Positions 8,738 to 17,155 of a stretch of DNA of 64,000 nucleotides are shown here, in pieces. The stretch spans positions 186,001 to 250,000 of the forward strand of contig JAIUPD010000004.1 of NCBI GenBank assembly GCA_020161615.1, given 5' to 3'. The notes under the pieces were generated by a model. That model made no database searches. It saw nothing but the letters and a program-made list of their open reading frames with translations, and was not told the origin of the DNA. A program made the position numbers and the translations under genes. Each line of letters starts with the position of its first letter. Positions within the stretch are counted from its first letter, which is position 1. Source of the DNA: Pseudomonadota bacterium (GTDB lineage Bacteria; Pseudomonadota; Alphaproteobacteria; Rhodobacterales; Rhodobacteraceae).

Positions 8738-9631
8738 TCAGCGCGCCGGGTGGCGGTAGGGTTCGATCGAGATGTTGCGCCCGATGCGGATGGTCATCAG
8801 GTCTTCGGCGATCAGCACAATCCCGTCGTATTCCGCCGCCAATTCGCCCAGCACATCGTCCATCGGCAAAGGATCGGGCGGCAGCAGCGCCAGATGGGTG
8901 AGCATGGCCAGGCGCGGCTTGGTCTGGGCGAAGACCTTGCCCACATCGGTGGGCGAGGCGTGGTGGTCGATGGCCACCTTTACCTTGGGGTAATTGGCCA
9001 GCGTCGTGTCGCGGGCGGCGGCGATTTCATGCACGAAGACATCCGCACCCTTCGCCTGGGCGATCAGGTTCTCATTATAGCGGGTGTCGTGGGAATGGAC
9101 GAAGACGCGGCCCTTGTATTCCACCCGGAAGCCATAGGCCGAGGGGATGTTGTCGCCGTGATCCACCAGGATCGCCCGGATCACCAGCCCGCCGCGGTCA
9201 TAGACCACGCCCTCGGTATAGACATGCGGGATGATGCGCATGTGCTCGGGGTCGATCTCGTTGTCGTTGACGCGGATGTTGCGGTCGGGGCGGGTGGCCT
9301 GCCAGGCGCCCTCGGCCAGATCCTCCAGCCCCTCGGGGCCATAGACGGTCAGCGGCTTGCCGCGCCCGGCCCAGCCCTGTGGAATGGTGCCCGACATGAG
9401 CAGGTCGAAGATCCCGGCATAATGGTCGGAATGGTAATGCGACAGGATCACCGTATCGACATAGCCGACCGGGATGCCCAGCTGCGACATGCGGATCACC
9501 GTGCCGCGGCCGCAATCGATCATCACCTTCTCGCCGCCCGCCTCGATCAGGGTCGAGGTGCCGAAGGCATGGATGCTGGGGTTCGGGATGCCGGTGCCCA
9601 GCAGGGTCACTTTCAGCACATCGTCATTCAT
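8738..9631 (-). CDS. MBL-fold metallo-hydrolase
   Basis: The 297-aa protein has the metallo-beta-lactamase metal motif HYHSDH (His65, His67, Asp69, His70), further metal ligands in VHEIAAARDT and DHHASPTDVG, and an N-terminal LLGTGIPNPS strand-turn as in RNase Z/arylsulfatase-like members. There is no signal peptide, so it is cytoplasmic. It is in the leftward operon 26 bp after the CoA-transferase gene and before the TAXI transporter. A lactonase or (thio)ester hydrolase acting on a ring-cleavage product is a reasonable guess; the family alone does not fix the substrate. Confidence 0.88.
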   Translation of the reverse strand: MNDDVLKVTLLGTGIPNPSIHAFGTSTLIEAGGEKVMIDCGRGTVIRMSQLGIPVGYVDTVILSHYHSDHYAGIFDLLMSGTIPQGWAGRGKPLTVYGPEGLEDLAEGAWQATRPDRNIRVNDNEIDPEHMRIIPHVYTEGVVYDRGGLVIRAILVDHGDNIPSAYGFRVEYKGRVFVHSHDTRYNENLIAQAKGADVFVHEIAAARDTTLANYPKVKVAIDHHASPTDVGKVFAQTKPRLAMLTHLALLPPDPLPMDDVLGELAAEYDGIVLIAEDLMTIRIGRNISIEPYRHPAR

Positions 9632-9656
9632 CTCGTTTCTCCTCCCGCAGCCCGGT

Positions 9657-10799
9657 TCAGGACCGGCTGCCGGTCTTCAATTCGCGGCGGATCTCGTCGC
9701 CATGGGCATCCAGCAGCGGCGGCGGGGTCAGGTCGCGTTCGGCCTCGCCATCGAAGCTGTAGGGGGCGCGGACCGTGGTGAAGGTCTCGTCCGCGACGCC
9801 CGGCACGGTCAGCTTGATGCCGAGGTGTCTGGCCTGCGGATCCTCCAGCGCCTCGTTGCTGTCATAGGCGGGGGAATAGGGCACGCCCGCTTCCTCCAGC
9901 GCGGCGCACCATTCGGCGCGGGTCTTCTGCGCAAAGACCGGGGCAAAGACGGCGATCAGCTCTTCTTGATGCTTGATGCGTTCAAGGCGTTCGTTGAAGC
10001 GCGGGTCCTCGTTCAGGGCCTGCATCCCGGTCGCTTCCAGCAGCCCCTCCCAGAATTTGACGGGCGAGGAGAGGTGGAAAGCGATCCAGGTCCCGTCGGC
10101 GCATTTGAACGTGTAGCTTTGCGACACGACCGGGCGCGACAGCGGGCCCATGATCTCGCCCACGCTATAATAGTGCGTGAAGCTGTCGAGGTTGAAGTGG
10201 CACATGGCCTCGAGCATCGAGATGTCGATGCGGCGCCCCTTGCCCGAAGACGCGCGTTCGGTCAGCGCCGCCAGCACCGCCATCGCCGCGTATTGGCCGG
10301 TCACGGCGTCGGCGATGGCCGGGCCGATGACGCGGGGGTTGTCGGGGGGTGTCAGCAGCCGCAGATAGCCCGCCGCCGCCTGGGCCACGGAATCGAAGGT
10401 TGGCCGCTTCATCGCCGGACCCGAGGGGCCGAAGCCCGAGATCGCGCAATAGATCAGGTCGGGCTTGATCGCCCTCAGCGCCGCCTCGCCCGCGCCCAGC
10501 TTCTCGGCCACGCCGGGGCGGAAGTTCTGGATGAAGACGTCCGCCGTGGCGATCAGCTGGTGAAAGGTTTCCAGATCCTCGGGCTGCTTGGTGTCCAGCG
10601 CGATGGAGCGCTTGTTGCGGTTGTAGGTCTGGTAATGCGGCGAATAGAGCCCGCCCTTGAAGGCGCGGAACGGGTCGCCCGTGCCCGGCAGTTCCACCTT
10701 GATCACATCGGCGCCCAGGTCGCCCAGATGCATCGCCGCGGCGGGGCCGGTGATATAGGTGCCCAGCTCGACGACGCGGATGTTCTTCAGGATCTTCAT
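9657..10799 (-). CDS. CaiB/BaiF class III CoA-transferase
   Basis: The protein is 380 aa, the usual length for formyl-CoA transferase-like enzymes. Family features are RVVELGTYITGPAAAMHLGD, GADVIKVELPGTGDPFR, QNFRPGVAEKLGAG and GPAIADAVTGQYAAM, whose Asp164 is probably the catalytic acyl-carrying residue. It moves CoA between carboxylic acids. Its stop overlaps the upstream lyase gene by 4 nt in ATGA arrangement: this gene's ATG is at 10797-10799 and the lyase stop at 10796-10798. The pairing suggests that the CoA ester made here is cleaved by the citrate-synthase-like lyase (inference). Confidence 0.92.
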   Translation of the reverse strand: MKILKNIRVVELGTYITGPAAAMHLGDLGADVIKVELPGTGDPFRAFKGGLYSPHYQTYNRNKRSIALDTKQPEDLETFHQLIATADVFIQNFRPGVAEKLGAGEAALRAIKPDLIYCAISGFGPSGPAMKRPTFDSVAQAAAGYLRLLTPPDNPRVIGPAIADAVTGQYAAMAVLAALTERASSGKGRRIDISMLEAMCHFNLDSFTHYYSVGEIMGPLSRPVVSQSYTFKCADGTWIAFHLSSPVKFWEGLLEATGMQALNEDPRFNERLERIKHQEELIAVFAPVFAQKTRAEWCAALEEAGVPYSPAYDSNEALEDPQARHLGIKLTVPGVADETFTTVRAPYSFDGEAERDLTPPPLLDAHGDEIRRELKTGSRS

Positions 10800-11608
10800 A
10801 CCTTGTCCTCCGCCGGGGCCTCGTGGCCCGACAGCAGGCCGTCGTAGGAAATCGCCAGATCGGCATGGTTCGACATGACAAAGCCGATGGACCGCAGCGA
10901 TTCCTCGTAAAGATGCGCCGAAAGCCCGGCGGTCCGGGCCAGCAGCGGCACCGCCTTCAGCGCCTCCAGCGGCCAGCCCGCATCCAGGATCGCGGCCGGG
11001 ATCGCGCCCGAGACGTTGATCGGCAGCGGCCGGTGCATGATGCCCGGCGCCTGCTCGCCCAGAATGCGCAGGGTTTCGACATAGCGGCCGCTGAGGCCGA
11101 GGTCGTCGCAGAGTTCCAGCAGCCGGATGGCCCGCGGATCGCCCTCGGCATGCTGCGGATGGCCGAGGCCCGGCACCTTCTTGCGCTCGATCTTCAGCTG
11201 GGTGACGTGATCCTGGGCCGAGGCGGCGATGTCGCCGTCCTTGGCGTCGCTGAGGACCTGATGCAGGAATTGTCCCGCCGTCTCGGTCGAGCCCGCCACC
11301 ACACTGCCCATGCCCAGCAGGCCCGCCGCCATGGCGCCCTGCCAGGCCTCGGGGCCCGCGGCAAGGGTCATGCGCGCGGCCTGCACGCTGGGCACCAGCC
11401 CGTGTTCGGCGATGGCCACCAGGCAGGCGTCCAGCATCCGGCGCTGGGCCTCGGTCGGCATGTCGCCGATCACCAGCAGCCAGAAGTAATCGGTAAAGCC
11501 GATCTTGCCGATCAGGTCATGGCAGAGGTCGCGGCCGCGTACCGTGATGGAATGGGCGTCCGAGGTGGCGATGGCCGTGTAGGGCTGGTTTTGTTTTCCG
11601 ATCCGCAT
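10796..11608 (-). CDS. Citrate-synthase-like protein, probable citryl-CoA-lyase-type C-C lyase
   Basis: The protein is 270 aa, much shorter than citrate synthase (about 430 aa) and close to stand-alone citryl-CoA lyase modules. HGLVPSVQAARM matches the citrate-synthase core, and GLGHPQH (His150) matches the conserved GxGH loop. By eye, the first catalytic histidine of citrate synthase (usually LHGGANE) reads VVAGSTE and the late NVDFY reads SAHLYEE, which fits lyase-type rather than synthase-type members. It probably cleaves or forms a 3-hydroxy-acyl-CoA resembling citryl- or citramalyl-CoA. It is first in the leftward operon, with a putative IclR operator immediately upstream (11618-11632). 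Confidence 0.8.
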   Translation of the reverse strand: MRIGKQNQPYTAIATSDAHSITVRGRDLCHDLIGKIGFTDYFWLLVIGDMPTEAQRRMLDACLVAIAEHGLVPSVQAARMTLAAGPEAWQGAMAAGLLGMGSVVAGSTETAGQFLHQVLSDAKDGDIAASAQDHVTQLKIERKKVPGLGHPQHAEGDPRAIRLLELCDDLGLSGRYVETLRILGEQAPGIMHRPLPINVSGAIPAAILDAGWPLEALKAVPLLARTAGLSAHLYEESLRSIGFVMSNHADLAISYDGLLSGHEAPAEDKV

Positions 11609-11616
11609 CTCTAATC

Positions 11617-11632
11617 TTTTCGCATTGCGAAA
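11617..11632. promoter_or_regulatory. Putative IclR operator, copy 1
   Basis: TTTCGCATTGCGAAA (11618-11632) has 7-bp arms around one central base. It lies 9 bp before the lyase ATG, overlapping its leader, inside the divergent spacer shared with the dioxygenase gene. An identical 15-mer precedes the LigM-like gene at 13496-13510. Confidence 0.75.
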
Positions 11633-11723
11633 TATTTTTCTCTTGCCGAAGCGTAAGCGCGCGGCTTAGGCTTCGTCAAGCCACTTTGTGGGCGGATCGG
11701 ACGCGAGGCGCGGGAGGGACAGC

Positions 11724-12581
11724 ATGAGCGACGTGAACCAATACACCATCACCCAGGCGGTGAAGGATTCCTTCAAGACCGAGCCGGGCAGCCGGTTCGA
11801 ATCGCTGCTGCAGGGGCTGATCGAGCATCTGCACGATTTCACCCGCGAGCAGAACGTCACCCACGAGGAATGGATGGCGGCGCTGATGTTCCTCTACGAT
11901 TGCGGGAAGATCTCGACGCCCGAGCGGCACGAATTCATCCTGCTCTCCGACGTGCTGGGCTGGTCGGCGCTGGTCGACATGATCAACACCAAGGGCGGCG
12001 CGACCGAGGGGTCGAACCTCGGGCCCTTCTACCTCGACAACGCGCCGGCCAAGGCTTTGGGCGCGGATCTGGGCGACGGACGGGATGGCGTCACGCTGCT
12101 GGTCCACGGCCGGGTGATGGACACGCTGAAGAACCCGCTGCCCGGCGCGCAGGTCGATACCTGGCAGGCTGACGGCGCCGGAACCTATCCGATCCAGGAG
12201 GAGGGGCAGGACAAATACGACCTGCGCGGCAAGTTCACGGTCGATGATCAGGCGCGCTATTATTACACCACCGTCCTGCCCAAGCCCTATACCGTGCCCT
12301 ATGACGGTCCGGTCGGCGTGTTGCTCAGGGCGGGCAACCGCCACGCCTGGCGCGCGCCGCATCTGCATTTCATCGTCACCGCCCCGGGCATGTCCGGCAT
12401 CACCACCGAGGTCTTCTTCAAGAACACCGATTACGTCGACAATGACGCGGTGTTCGGCGTGCGCCGCTCGCTGATTCGCGACATCAAGCCCGCGCGCAAC
12501 ATCGAGGCTTTGGGCTATGCCCTCGACAAGAGGCCCGATGCCGTGGTCGAAATGGATTTTGTTCTGGCACCGGAAGGGTGA
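11724..12581 (+). CDS. Intradiol ring-cleavage dioxygenase (hydroxyquinol/catechol 1,2-dioxygenase family)
   Basis: The 285-aa protein has the dioxygenase N-terminal helical domain (residues 20-105, with HEFILLSDVLGWSALVD and GATEGSNLGPFY) and the intradiol beta-sandwich. The Fe(III) ligands can be assigned as Tyr155 (GTY), Tyr189 (PKPY), His213 and His215 (APHLHF), with Arg210 nearby. It opens an ortho-dihydroxylated aromatic ring between the hydroxyls using O2. It resembles hydroxyquinol 1,2-dioxygenases more than protocatechuate enzymes. ATG 11724 follows GGGAGGG at 11713-11719. It is divergent from the lyase operon and 6 bp ahead of the IclR gene. The substrate could be hydroxyquinol or a related polyphenol. 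Confidence 0.92.
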   Translation: MSDVNQYTITQAVKDSFKTEPGSRFESLLQGLIEHLHDFTREQNVTHEEWMAALMFLYDCGKISTPERHEFILLSDVLGWSALVDMINTKGGATEGSNLGPFYLDNAPAKALGADLGDGRDGVTLLVHGRVMDTLKNPLPGAQVDTWQADGAGTYPIQEEGQDKYDLRGKFTVDDQARYYYTTVLPKPYTVPYDGPVGVLLRAGNRHAWRAPHLHFIVTAPGMSGITTEVFFKNTDYVDNDAVFGVRRSLIRDIKPARNIEALGYALDKRPDAVVEMDFVLAPEG

Positions 12582-12587
12582 GGCGGT

Positions 12588-13391
12588 TTGGACGAGGAAA
12601 GCGAAAGACCGGCGGGCTTTGTCGAGGCGCTGGCCAAGGGGATCGCCATCCTCGAAGCCTTCGACGCCCGCCATAACGAGATGACCCTTTCCGAGGTGGC
12701 GCGGCGGGTGAATGTCTCGCCCGCGGCGGCGCGGCGGGGTCTGATCACGCTGATCGAGCTGGGCTATGTCGGCCAGAGTGGCAAGCGCTTTCACCTCAAG
12801 CCGAAGGTGATGGCGCTGGGCTCGTCCTTCTATTTCGCCGCGCGGGTGGATGAGATCATCCTGCCCGACCTGCGCCGGCTGGTGGAGATGTTCGGCGATG
12901 CCTCGTCCGTGGGGACGCTGAACGACCACAACGTGATCTATGTCGCGCATTACTCGCAGCAGCGGGCAAGGCGGGCCTCGGCCGTGGCCGGGGCGAGCTA
13001 TCCGGCCTTTGCCACGTCGATCGGCCGGGTGCTGGTGGCGGGGCTGCCGGACGCCGCGCTCGATGCCTGGCTGGACGCGCTGGAGCCCGTGCCGCTGACC
13101 GCGCGCACCCTGGTCGACAAGGCCGCGCTGAGGGCGGAAATTCTGGCGGTGCGCCAGCAGGGCTATGCCACGACGGTGGACCAGCTGGATTACGGGATCA
13201 CCGCGCTGGCGGTGCCCATCGTCAACGAGGAAGGGCGCACCATCGCCGCCGTCAACAGCTCGGGCTATTCCGGGATGCTGTCGCCCGAGGCGCTGGTCGC
13301 CGAGCGGCTGGGCGAGTTGCGGGCGGTGGCCAAGTCCATTGCCCTGCAGCTGACCCGCTTTCCGACGCTGCGCGCGGTCCTCGACAATTGA
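12588..13391 (+). CDS. IclR-family transcriptional regulator
   Basis: The 267-aa protein has a winged helix-turn-helix at residues 12-75 (LSEVARRVNVSPAAARRGLITL) and a C-terminal effector-binding domain (YPAFATSIGRVLVAGL, DYGITALAVPIVN). It most resembles the PcaR/PobR branch that senses aromatic acids. It begins with TTG at 12588, 6 bp after the dioxygenase stop, so the two are cotranscribed. The two identical palindromes at 11618-11632 and 13496-13510 are its likely binding sites, making it the local regulator of uptake, demethylation and ring cleavage (inference). Confidence 0.92.
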   Translation: MDEESERPAGFVEALAKGIAILEAFDARHNEMTLSEVARRVNVSPAAARRGLITLIELGYVGQSGKRFHLKPKVMALGSSFYFAARVDEIILPDLRRLVEMFGDASSVGTLNDHNVIYVAHYSQQRARRASAVAGASYPAFATSIGRVLVAGLPDAALDAWLDALEPVPLTARTLVDKAALRAEILAVRQQGYATTVDQLDYGITALAVPIVNEEGRTIAAVNSSGYSGMLSPEALVAERLGELRAVAKSIALQLTRFPTLRAVLDN

Positions 13392-13393
13392 GC

Positions 13394-13425
13394 GGGTGCC
13401 GGGAATTCCCGGCGCCCTTCCTTTT
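13394..13425 (+). terminator. Rho-independent terminator after the IclR gene
   Basis: GGGTGCCGGGAA and TTCCCGGCGCCC (13394-13417) form a near-perfect stem with one G:T pair, followed by TTCCTTTTC. It lies directly after the IclR stop and separates the dioxygenase-IclR unit from the LigM-like gene. Confidence 0.75.
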
Positions 13426-13494
13426 CGCCGGAGGCTTGGGGAATCAGGCTTGACGCCCCGGAATTCTCTGCGTTATTTTCGTAATAAGCAAGAA

Positions 13495-13511
13495 TTTTCG
13501 CATTGCGAAAA
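13495..13511. promoter_or_regulatory. Putative IclR operator, copy 2
   Basis: TTTTCGCATTGCGAAAA (17 bp, 8-bp arms) contains the same 15-mer as 11618-11632. It lies 36 bp before the LigM-like ATG. An additional imperfect repeat, TTATTTTCGTAATAA, lies just upstream at 13472-13488. Confidence 0.75.
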
Positions 13512-13547
13512 GATTGGCGATACCAGAGACCAGATCGGGAGGACCTG

Positions 13548-14927
13548 ATGAACAAACCCCACAGCCTTGCCCCCACGAGCCTGCAGGACGCGCTGGACGC
13601 GGCCGGCGGGCCGATCAACCTGCTGCGCAGCTCGCAGCTGGGCACGACGATCTTCCCGGGCATCCCGCCCGAGTTCACCAACTGGCGCGACGAACAGCGC
13701 GCCTGGAAGCACAGCGTGGCGATGCTCGAACAGAGCTATCACATGACCGAAGTGCATGTGCGCGGCGCCGATGCGCTGGCCTTCATGGCCGGGCTGATGA
13801 CCAACCGGGCCGATAATTTCGACGTGATGCGCGCCAAGCAGATCGTCATGTGCGGGCCGGATGGCCGGATGATCTCGGACGCGGTGCTGTTCCGTGAAGA
13901 GGCCGATTTCATGCGCGTGGTCGGTCCGCCCACGGCTGCCAACTGGGTCGAATACAACGCGACCAAGACTGACCTGAACGTCACCGTCACCCGGGATGAG
14001 AACTTCATCCGCCCCCGCGCGCGGCGCGATGTCTATCGTTTCCAGCTGCAGGGCCCGAACGCGCTGGCCCTGATGCAGGAGGTGACCGAGGGCACGCTGC
14101 CCGAGATCAAGTTCTTCCACATGGGCGCCTTCAAGATCGCCGGTTGCGACGTGCGCGCCGTGCGCCACGGCATGGCCAGCACCCCGGGATTCGAGCTGTA
14201 TGGCCCCTGGGAGGACCAGCAGGCGGTGCGCGAGGCGGTCGAGCGCGTGGGCGAGAAATACGACCTGCGCAAGGCGGGGTCGGTGACCTATGGCACCGCT
14301 GCACAGGAATCGGGTTGGATGCCGCGCCCCCTGCCCGCGATCTACGAGGGCGAGACCATGGCGGACTACCGCCGCTGGATCCCCGCGCAGAGCTTCGAGG
14401 CCGCGGGCTCGCTGGGCGGCAGCTTCGTCTCCGACCGGATCGAGGATTATTATGTCGAGCCCTATGAGGTGGGTTACGGCACGCTGGTGCATCTGGGCCA
14501 TGATTTCATCGGCCGCGACGCGCTGGTCGAGAAGAAGCAGACCCAGAAGCGCCGCAAGATGACGCTGATCTGGAACAACGACGACGTGTTCCGGGTGCTG
14601 CAGAACTCGCTCAGGAACGACGGGCCGCGGTCGAAATTCATCTCGCTGCCGGTGCCGATGTATTCCTCCTTCCAGGCCGATCAGGTGCTGGCGGGGGGCA
14701 AGCCCGCGGGCGTGTCGAACTGGATGAGCTATTCGTCCAACGCGGGCGCAATCCTGTCCACCGCGCTGATGGATCTGGAGCATTGCGAGATCGGCAAGGA
14801 AGTGACGCTCCTCTGGGGCGAGCCCGACAGCCGCCGCCGTACGGTCGAGGCGCATGAAGTGACCGAGATCCGCGCGACCATCGCCCCGGTGCCCTATTAC
14901 GCCAAGACCAACAAGACCGAGGGCTGA
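13548..14927 (+). CDS. ligM: LigM/DesA-like tetrahydrofolate-dependent aromatic O-demethylase (GcvT family)
   Basis: The 459-aa protein has the aminomethyltransferase (GcvT) fold and close likeness to LigM of Sphingobium: PEFTNWRDEQRAWKHSVA, HGMASTPGFELYGP, ESGWMPRPLPAIY, SLGGSFVSDRIEDYYV, GHDFIGRDAL and a C-terminal TIAPVPY. LigM moves the methyl group of vanillate or 3-O-methylgallate to tetrahydrofolate. The match spans the whole length, whereas GcvT itself is about 370 aa. ATG 13548 follows GGGAGGA at 13537-13543. It is the last rightward gene of the catabolic island and has its own operator-bearing promoter and a terminator. Other methylated substrates (for example dimethylglycine-like) are less likely given the ring-cleaving neighbour. 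Confidence 0.88.
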   Translation: MNKPHSLAPTSLQDALDAAGGPINLLRSSQLGTTIFPGIPPEFTNWRDEQRAWKHSVAMLEQSYHMTEVHVRGADALAFMAGLMTNRADNFDVMRAKQIVMCGPDGRMISDAVLFREEADFMRVVGPPTAANWVEYNATKTDLNVTVTRDENFIRPRARRDVYRFQLQGPNALALMQEVTEGTLPEIKFFHMGAFKIAGCDVRAVRHGMASTPGFELYGPWEDQQAVREAVERVGEKYDLRKAGSVTYGTAAQESGWMPRPLPAIYEGETMADYRRWIPAQSFEAAGSLGGSFVSDRIEDYYVEPYEVGYGTLVHLGHDFIGRDALVEKKQTQKRRKMTLIWNNDDVFRVLQNSLRNDGPRSKFISLPVPMYSSFQADQVLAGGKPAGVSNWMSYSSNAGAILSTALMDLEHCEIGKEVTLLWGEPDSRRRTVEAHEVTEIRATIAPVPYYAKTNKTEG

Positions 14928-14949
14928 TCCCCTCTCCTGTCTGACCTTG

Positions 14950-14979
14950 AAAGGCGGCCCCGAACCGGGCCGCCTTTTT
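14950..14979 (+). terminator. Rho-independent terminator after the LigM-like gene
   Basis: AAAGGCGGCCC (14950-14960) pairs with GGGCCGCCTTT (14967-14977), followed by TT. It lies between the convergent LigM-like and GT61 genes. Confidence 0.85.
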
Positions 14980-14987
14980 CATGGCGC

Positions 14988-16217
14988 TCAGCGGTGCGCC
15001 TTCATCAGGGCCGCCGCCTCCTTGGTCAGATGCTGCAGGCCCAGCGCCTCGAACTGTCCGAGCATGGCCTCGTCGGTGTTATGGGGCCGCAGCCAGGGGG
15101 CGATGGTGGGGTGATAGACCGCGCGCAGCCAGGACAGCACATCCTCGTCGCGCTGACGCTCGAACAGCTTGTTGCGCCAGATGCGGCCCAGCGGCACGCC
15201 CAACCCTTCGAAATGCTCAAGCACCGCATCGACGCGATAGAGGCTGCACATCGAATGCGAGACGCGCCATCCCTCGGCATTGGTGACCGTCAGGCCGCCC
15301 GCCTGGCTGGCCACGTAATGCAGCGCGCGGCAGCGGGGCTCCAGCTGGTGCAGGGCGATATGGCTGCGGGGACGGCGGCGCAGGATCCAGATCTCCTGAT
15401 CCAGACGGCCCAGCAACTGGCGGCCATGCACTGCCGAGCCCTCGGCAAAGACCAGATGCCTTGCACCGGCGTAGATCCGCATCTGCTCGGGCAGGGACAG
15501 CATCTCGGGATAGATGACCTGCACGCCCGCCTGTTGCAGGCAGAAAGCAAGGTAGCGCTCGCCCGCCATCCGCCCCGATTCCGGCGACAATTGCGCGCGC
15601 GAGACATAGACCACGCCCTCCGGGGTGACGGGGGGGAGATTGTCGGCAATCCGCTCTTCCAGCAGATCGAGGTATTCGGGCGGCGGTGGCGGGCCGTTCA
15701 GCTGCTCGGCCTGGGCCGCGACATGCAATTCCCGAAACAGCGTCGGCCGGTAGACGAAGCGCAGCCGCTCCAGCGGCACATGCAGCCAGTCCAGGATGGC
15801 GCGGAACACCGGCGCCATGTCCTGGGGGCCCATCGGCCGGGCGCTGCTGAAATAGAGCGGCAGATCCGGCGCATCGGCGAGTGTCTGGGGAATCCGCGGC
15901 ACGGTTTCCGAGCAGATATGCCCGAAATGATCGTCATGGACCGAGACGAAGGCGCAGGGTTCCTCGACAACCTCGGGGTTCGAGGCGTCGATGGTCGGGC
16001 GCAGGCAGAAGGGGCGCCGGTCGCGCCAGAGCCGCACATGGGTCTGCGTGTCGAAATCCGGCCACAGGACGCCCGGCGTGCGGCGGTTCGGGGCGCGACC
16101 GGCCAGGATATCGTGGAACACCTGCATCGGCGGCAGGGTCCGGGTGCGCCGCCCCGGGGTGGCCTCGGTCGCTGTCGGTTGCTCCGTGCCGGAGGTCCCG
16201 CGCTGGTTCTGCTGCAT
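14988..16217 (-). CDS. Glycosyltransferase family 61 (DUF563) protein
   Basis: The 409-aa protein has no signal peptide and is probably cytoplasmic or peripheral. Features of GT61/DUF563 proteins are FVSVHDDHFGHICSETVPRI, VYVSRAQLSPESGR, YPEMLSLPEQMRIYAGARHLV and the conserved FAEGSAVHGRQLL, near the sugar-nucleotide site. These enzymes transfer a sugar, often xylose or a related residue, to glycans; bacterial members are mostly uncharacterised and turn up with capsule or EPS genes. It stands alone here, convergent with the LigM-like gene, about 31 kb from the polysaccharide-precursor genes. The acceptor is unknown. Confidence 0.8.
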   Translation of the reverse strand: MQQNQRGTSGTEQPTATEATPGRRTRTLPPMQVFHDILAGRAPNRRTPGVLWPDFDTQTHVRLWRDRRPFCLRPTIDASNPEVVEEPCAFVSVHDDHFGHICSETVPRIPQTLADAPDLPLYFSSARPMGPQDMAPVFRAILDWLHVPLERLRFVYRPTLFRELHVAAQAEQLNGPPPPPEYLDLLEERIADNLPPVTPEGVVYVSRAQLSPESGRMAGERYLAFCLQQAGVQVIYPEMLSLPEQMRIYAGARHLVFAEGSAVHGRQLLGRLDQEIWILRRRPRSHIALHQLEPRCRALHYVASQAGGLTVTNAEGWRVSHSMCSLYRVDAVLEHFEGLGVPLGRIWRNKLFERQRDEDVLSWLRAVYHPTIAPWLRPHNTDEAMLGQFEALGLQHLTKEAAALMKAHR

Positions 16218-16456
16218 GGACGGGGTATTGCCTGATGGTGCCTGTCGCGGGATCGTAGCCAGATTTGCCGCAGGGGGGAATGCGGGAAATCGGCGCCCCG
16301 GGGCCCGGCTCAGGCGCGGTGGATCGCCCCGCCGGCCCGCGCGCCCCTTTGGCCCGGTCTTTGGGCCCGCGGGCCAGAACTGTCCGACGAGGCTCGCAAC
16401 AGCCCACGAAAAGTCCCGGTCTTGCCGGTCTCACGCTCGACGTTCTGGAGAGAAAG

Positions 16457-16532
<76 letters not shown>

Positions 16533-16681
16533 CACGCGGCGCTAGATGCGGCATTCGGCGGGCGGTGTCAAGGGCCGCTGCGGCGGGAATATCGGGTCTG
16601 CGCGGCAGGGGGAGGGGACGTTGCCCTTGCATCGGCTGAGGGGTATGGTGGGCGACCTTTGTACCATCACAGGACCCCCCG

Positions 16682-17149
16682 ATGCCCCTGCGCAACCGGA
16701 TCTCCGAGGACCTCAAGACGGCCATGAAAGCCAAGGATCAACTGCGGCTTTCCACGCTCAGGCTGATCAACGCCGCCATCAAGGACCGCGACATCGCCTT
16801 GAGGGGGCAGGGCGAGGACCGCGAGATGTCCGAGGGCGAAATCACCAATGTGCTTTCGCGCATGGTCAAGCAGCGCCAGGAAAGCGCGCGCGCCTATGAA
16901 GAGGGCGGGCGGCTGGAGCTGGTCGAGCGCGAACTGGCCGAGATCGCCGTGATCGAGGATTACCTGCCCCGGCAGCTGTCCGAGGATGAGGTGGAAGCGG
17001 CCATCGCCGAGGCGATCACCGAGCTGGAGGCGAATTCGATTCGCGACATGGGCCGGGTGATGAATGCGCTGAAGGCGAAATACACCGGCCAGATGGATTT
17101 CGGCGCCATTGGCCCGGTGGTCAAGGCGCGGCTCAGCGGCGGGGCCTGA
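16682..17149 (+). CDS. GatB/YqeY domain-containing protein
   Basis: The 155-aa protein matches the whole YqeY family length: [77 protein letters not shown] and [20 protein letters not shown]. YqeY is a small helical protein related to the tRNA-binding tail of the GatB amidotransferase subunit. It may bind tRNA or act in tRNA quality control, but its precise role is not established. It is monocistronic, about 150 bp beyond the divergent tRNA-Ala gene. Confidence 0.93.
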   Translation: MPLRNRISEDLKTAMKAKDQLRLSTLRLINAAIKDRDIALRGQGEDREMSEGEITNVLSRMVKQRQESARAYEEGGRLELVERELAEIAVIEDYLPRQLSEDEVEAAIAEAITELEANSIRDMGRVMNALKAKYTGQMDFGAIGPVVKARLSGGA

Positions 17150-17155
17150 GGCCTG

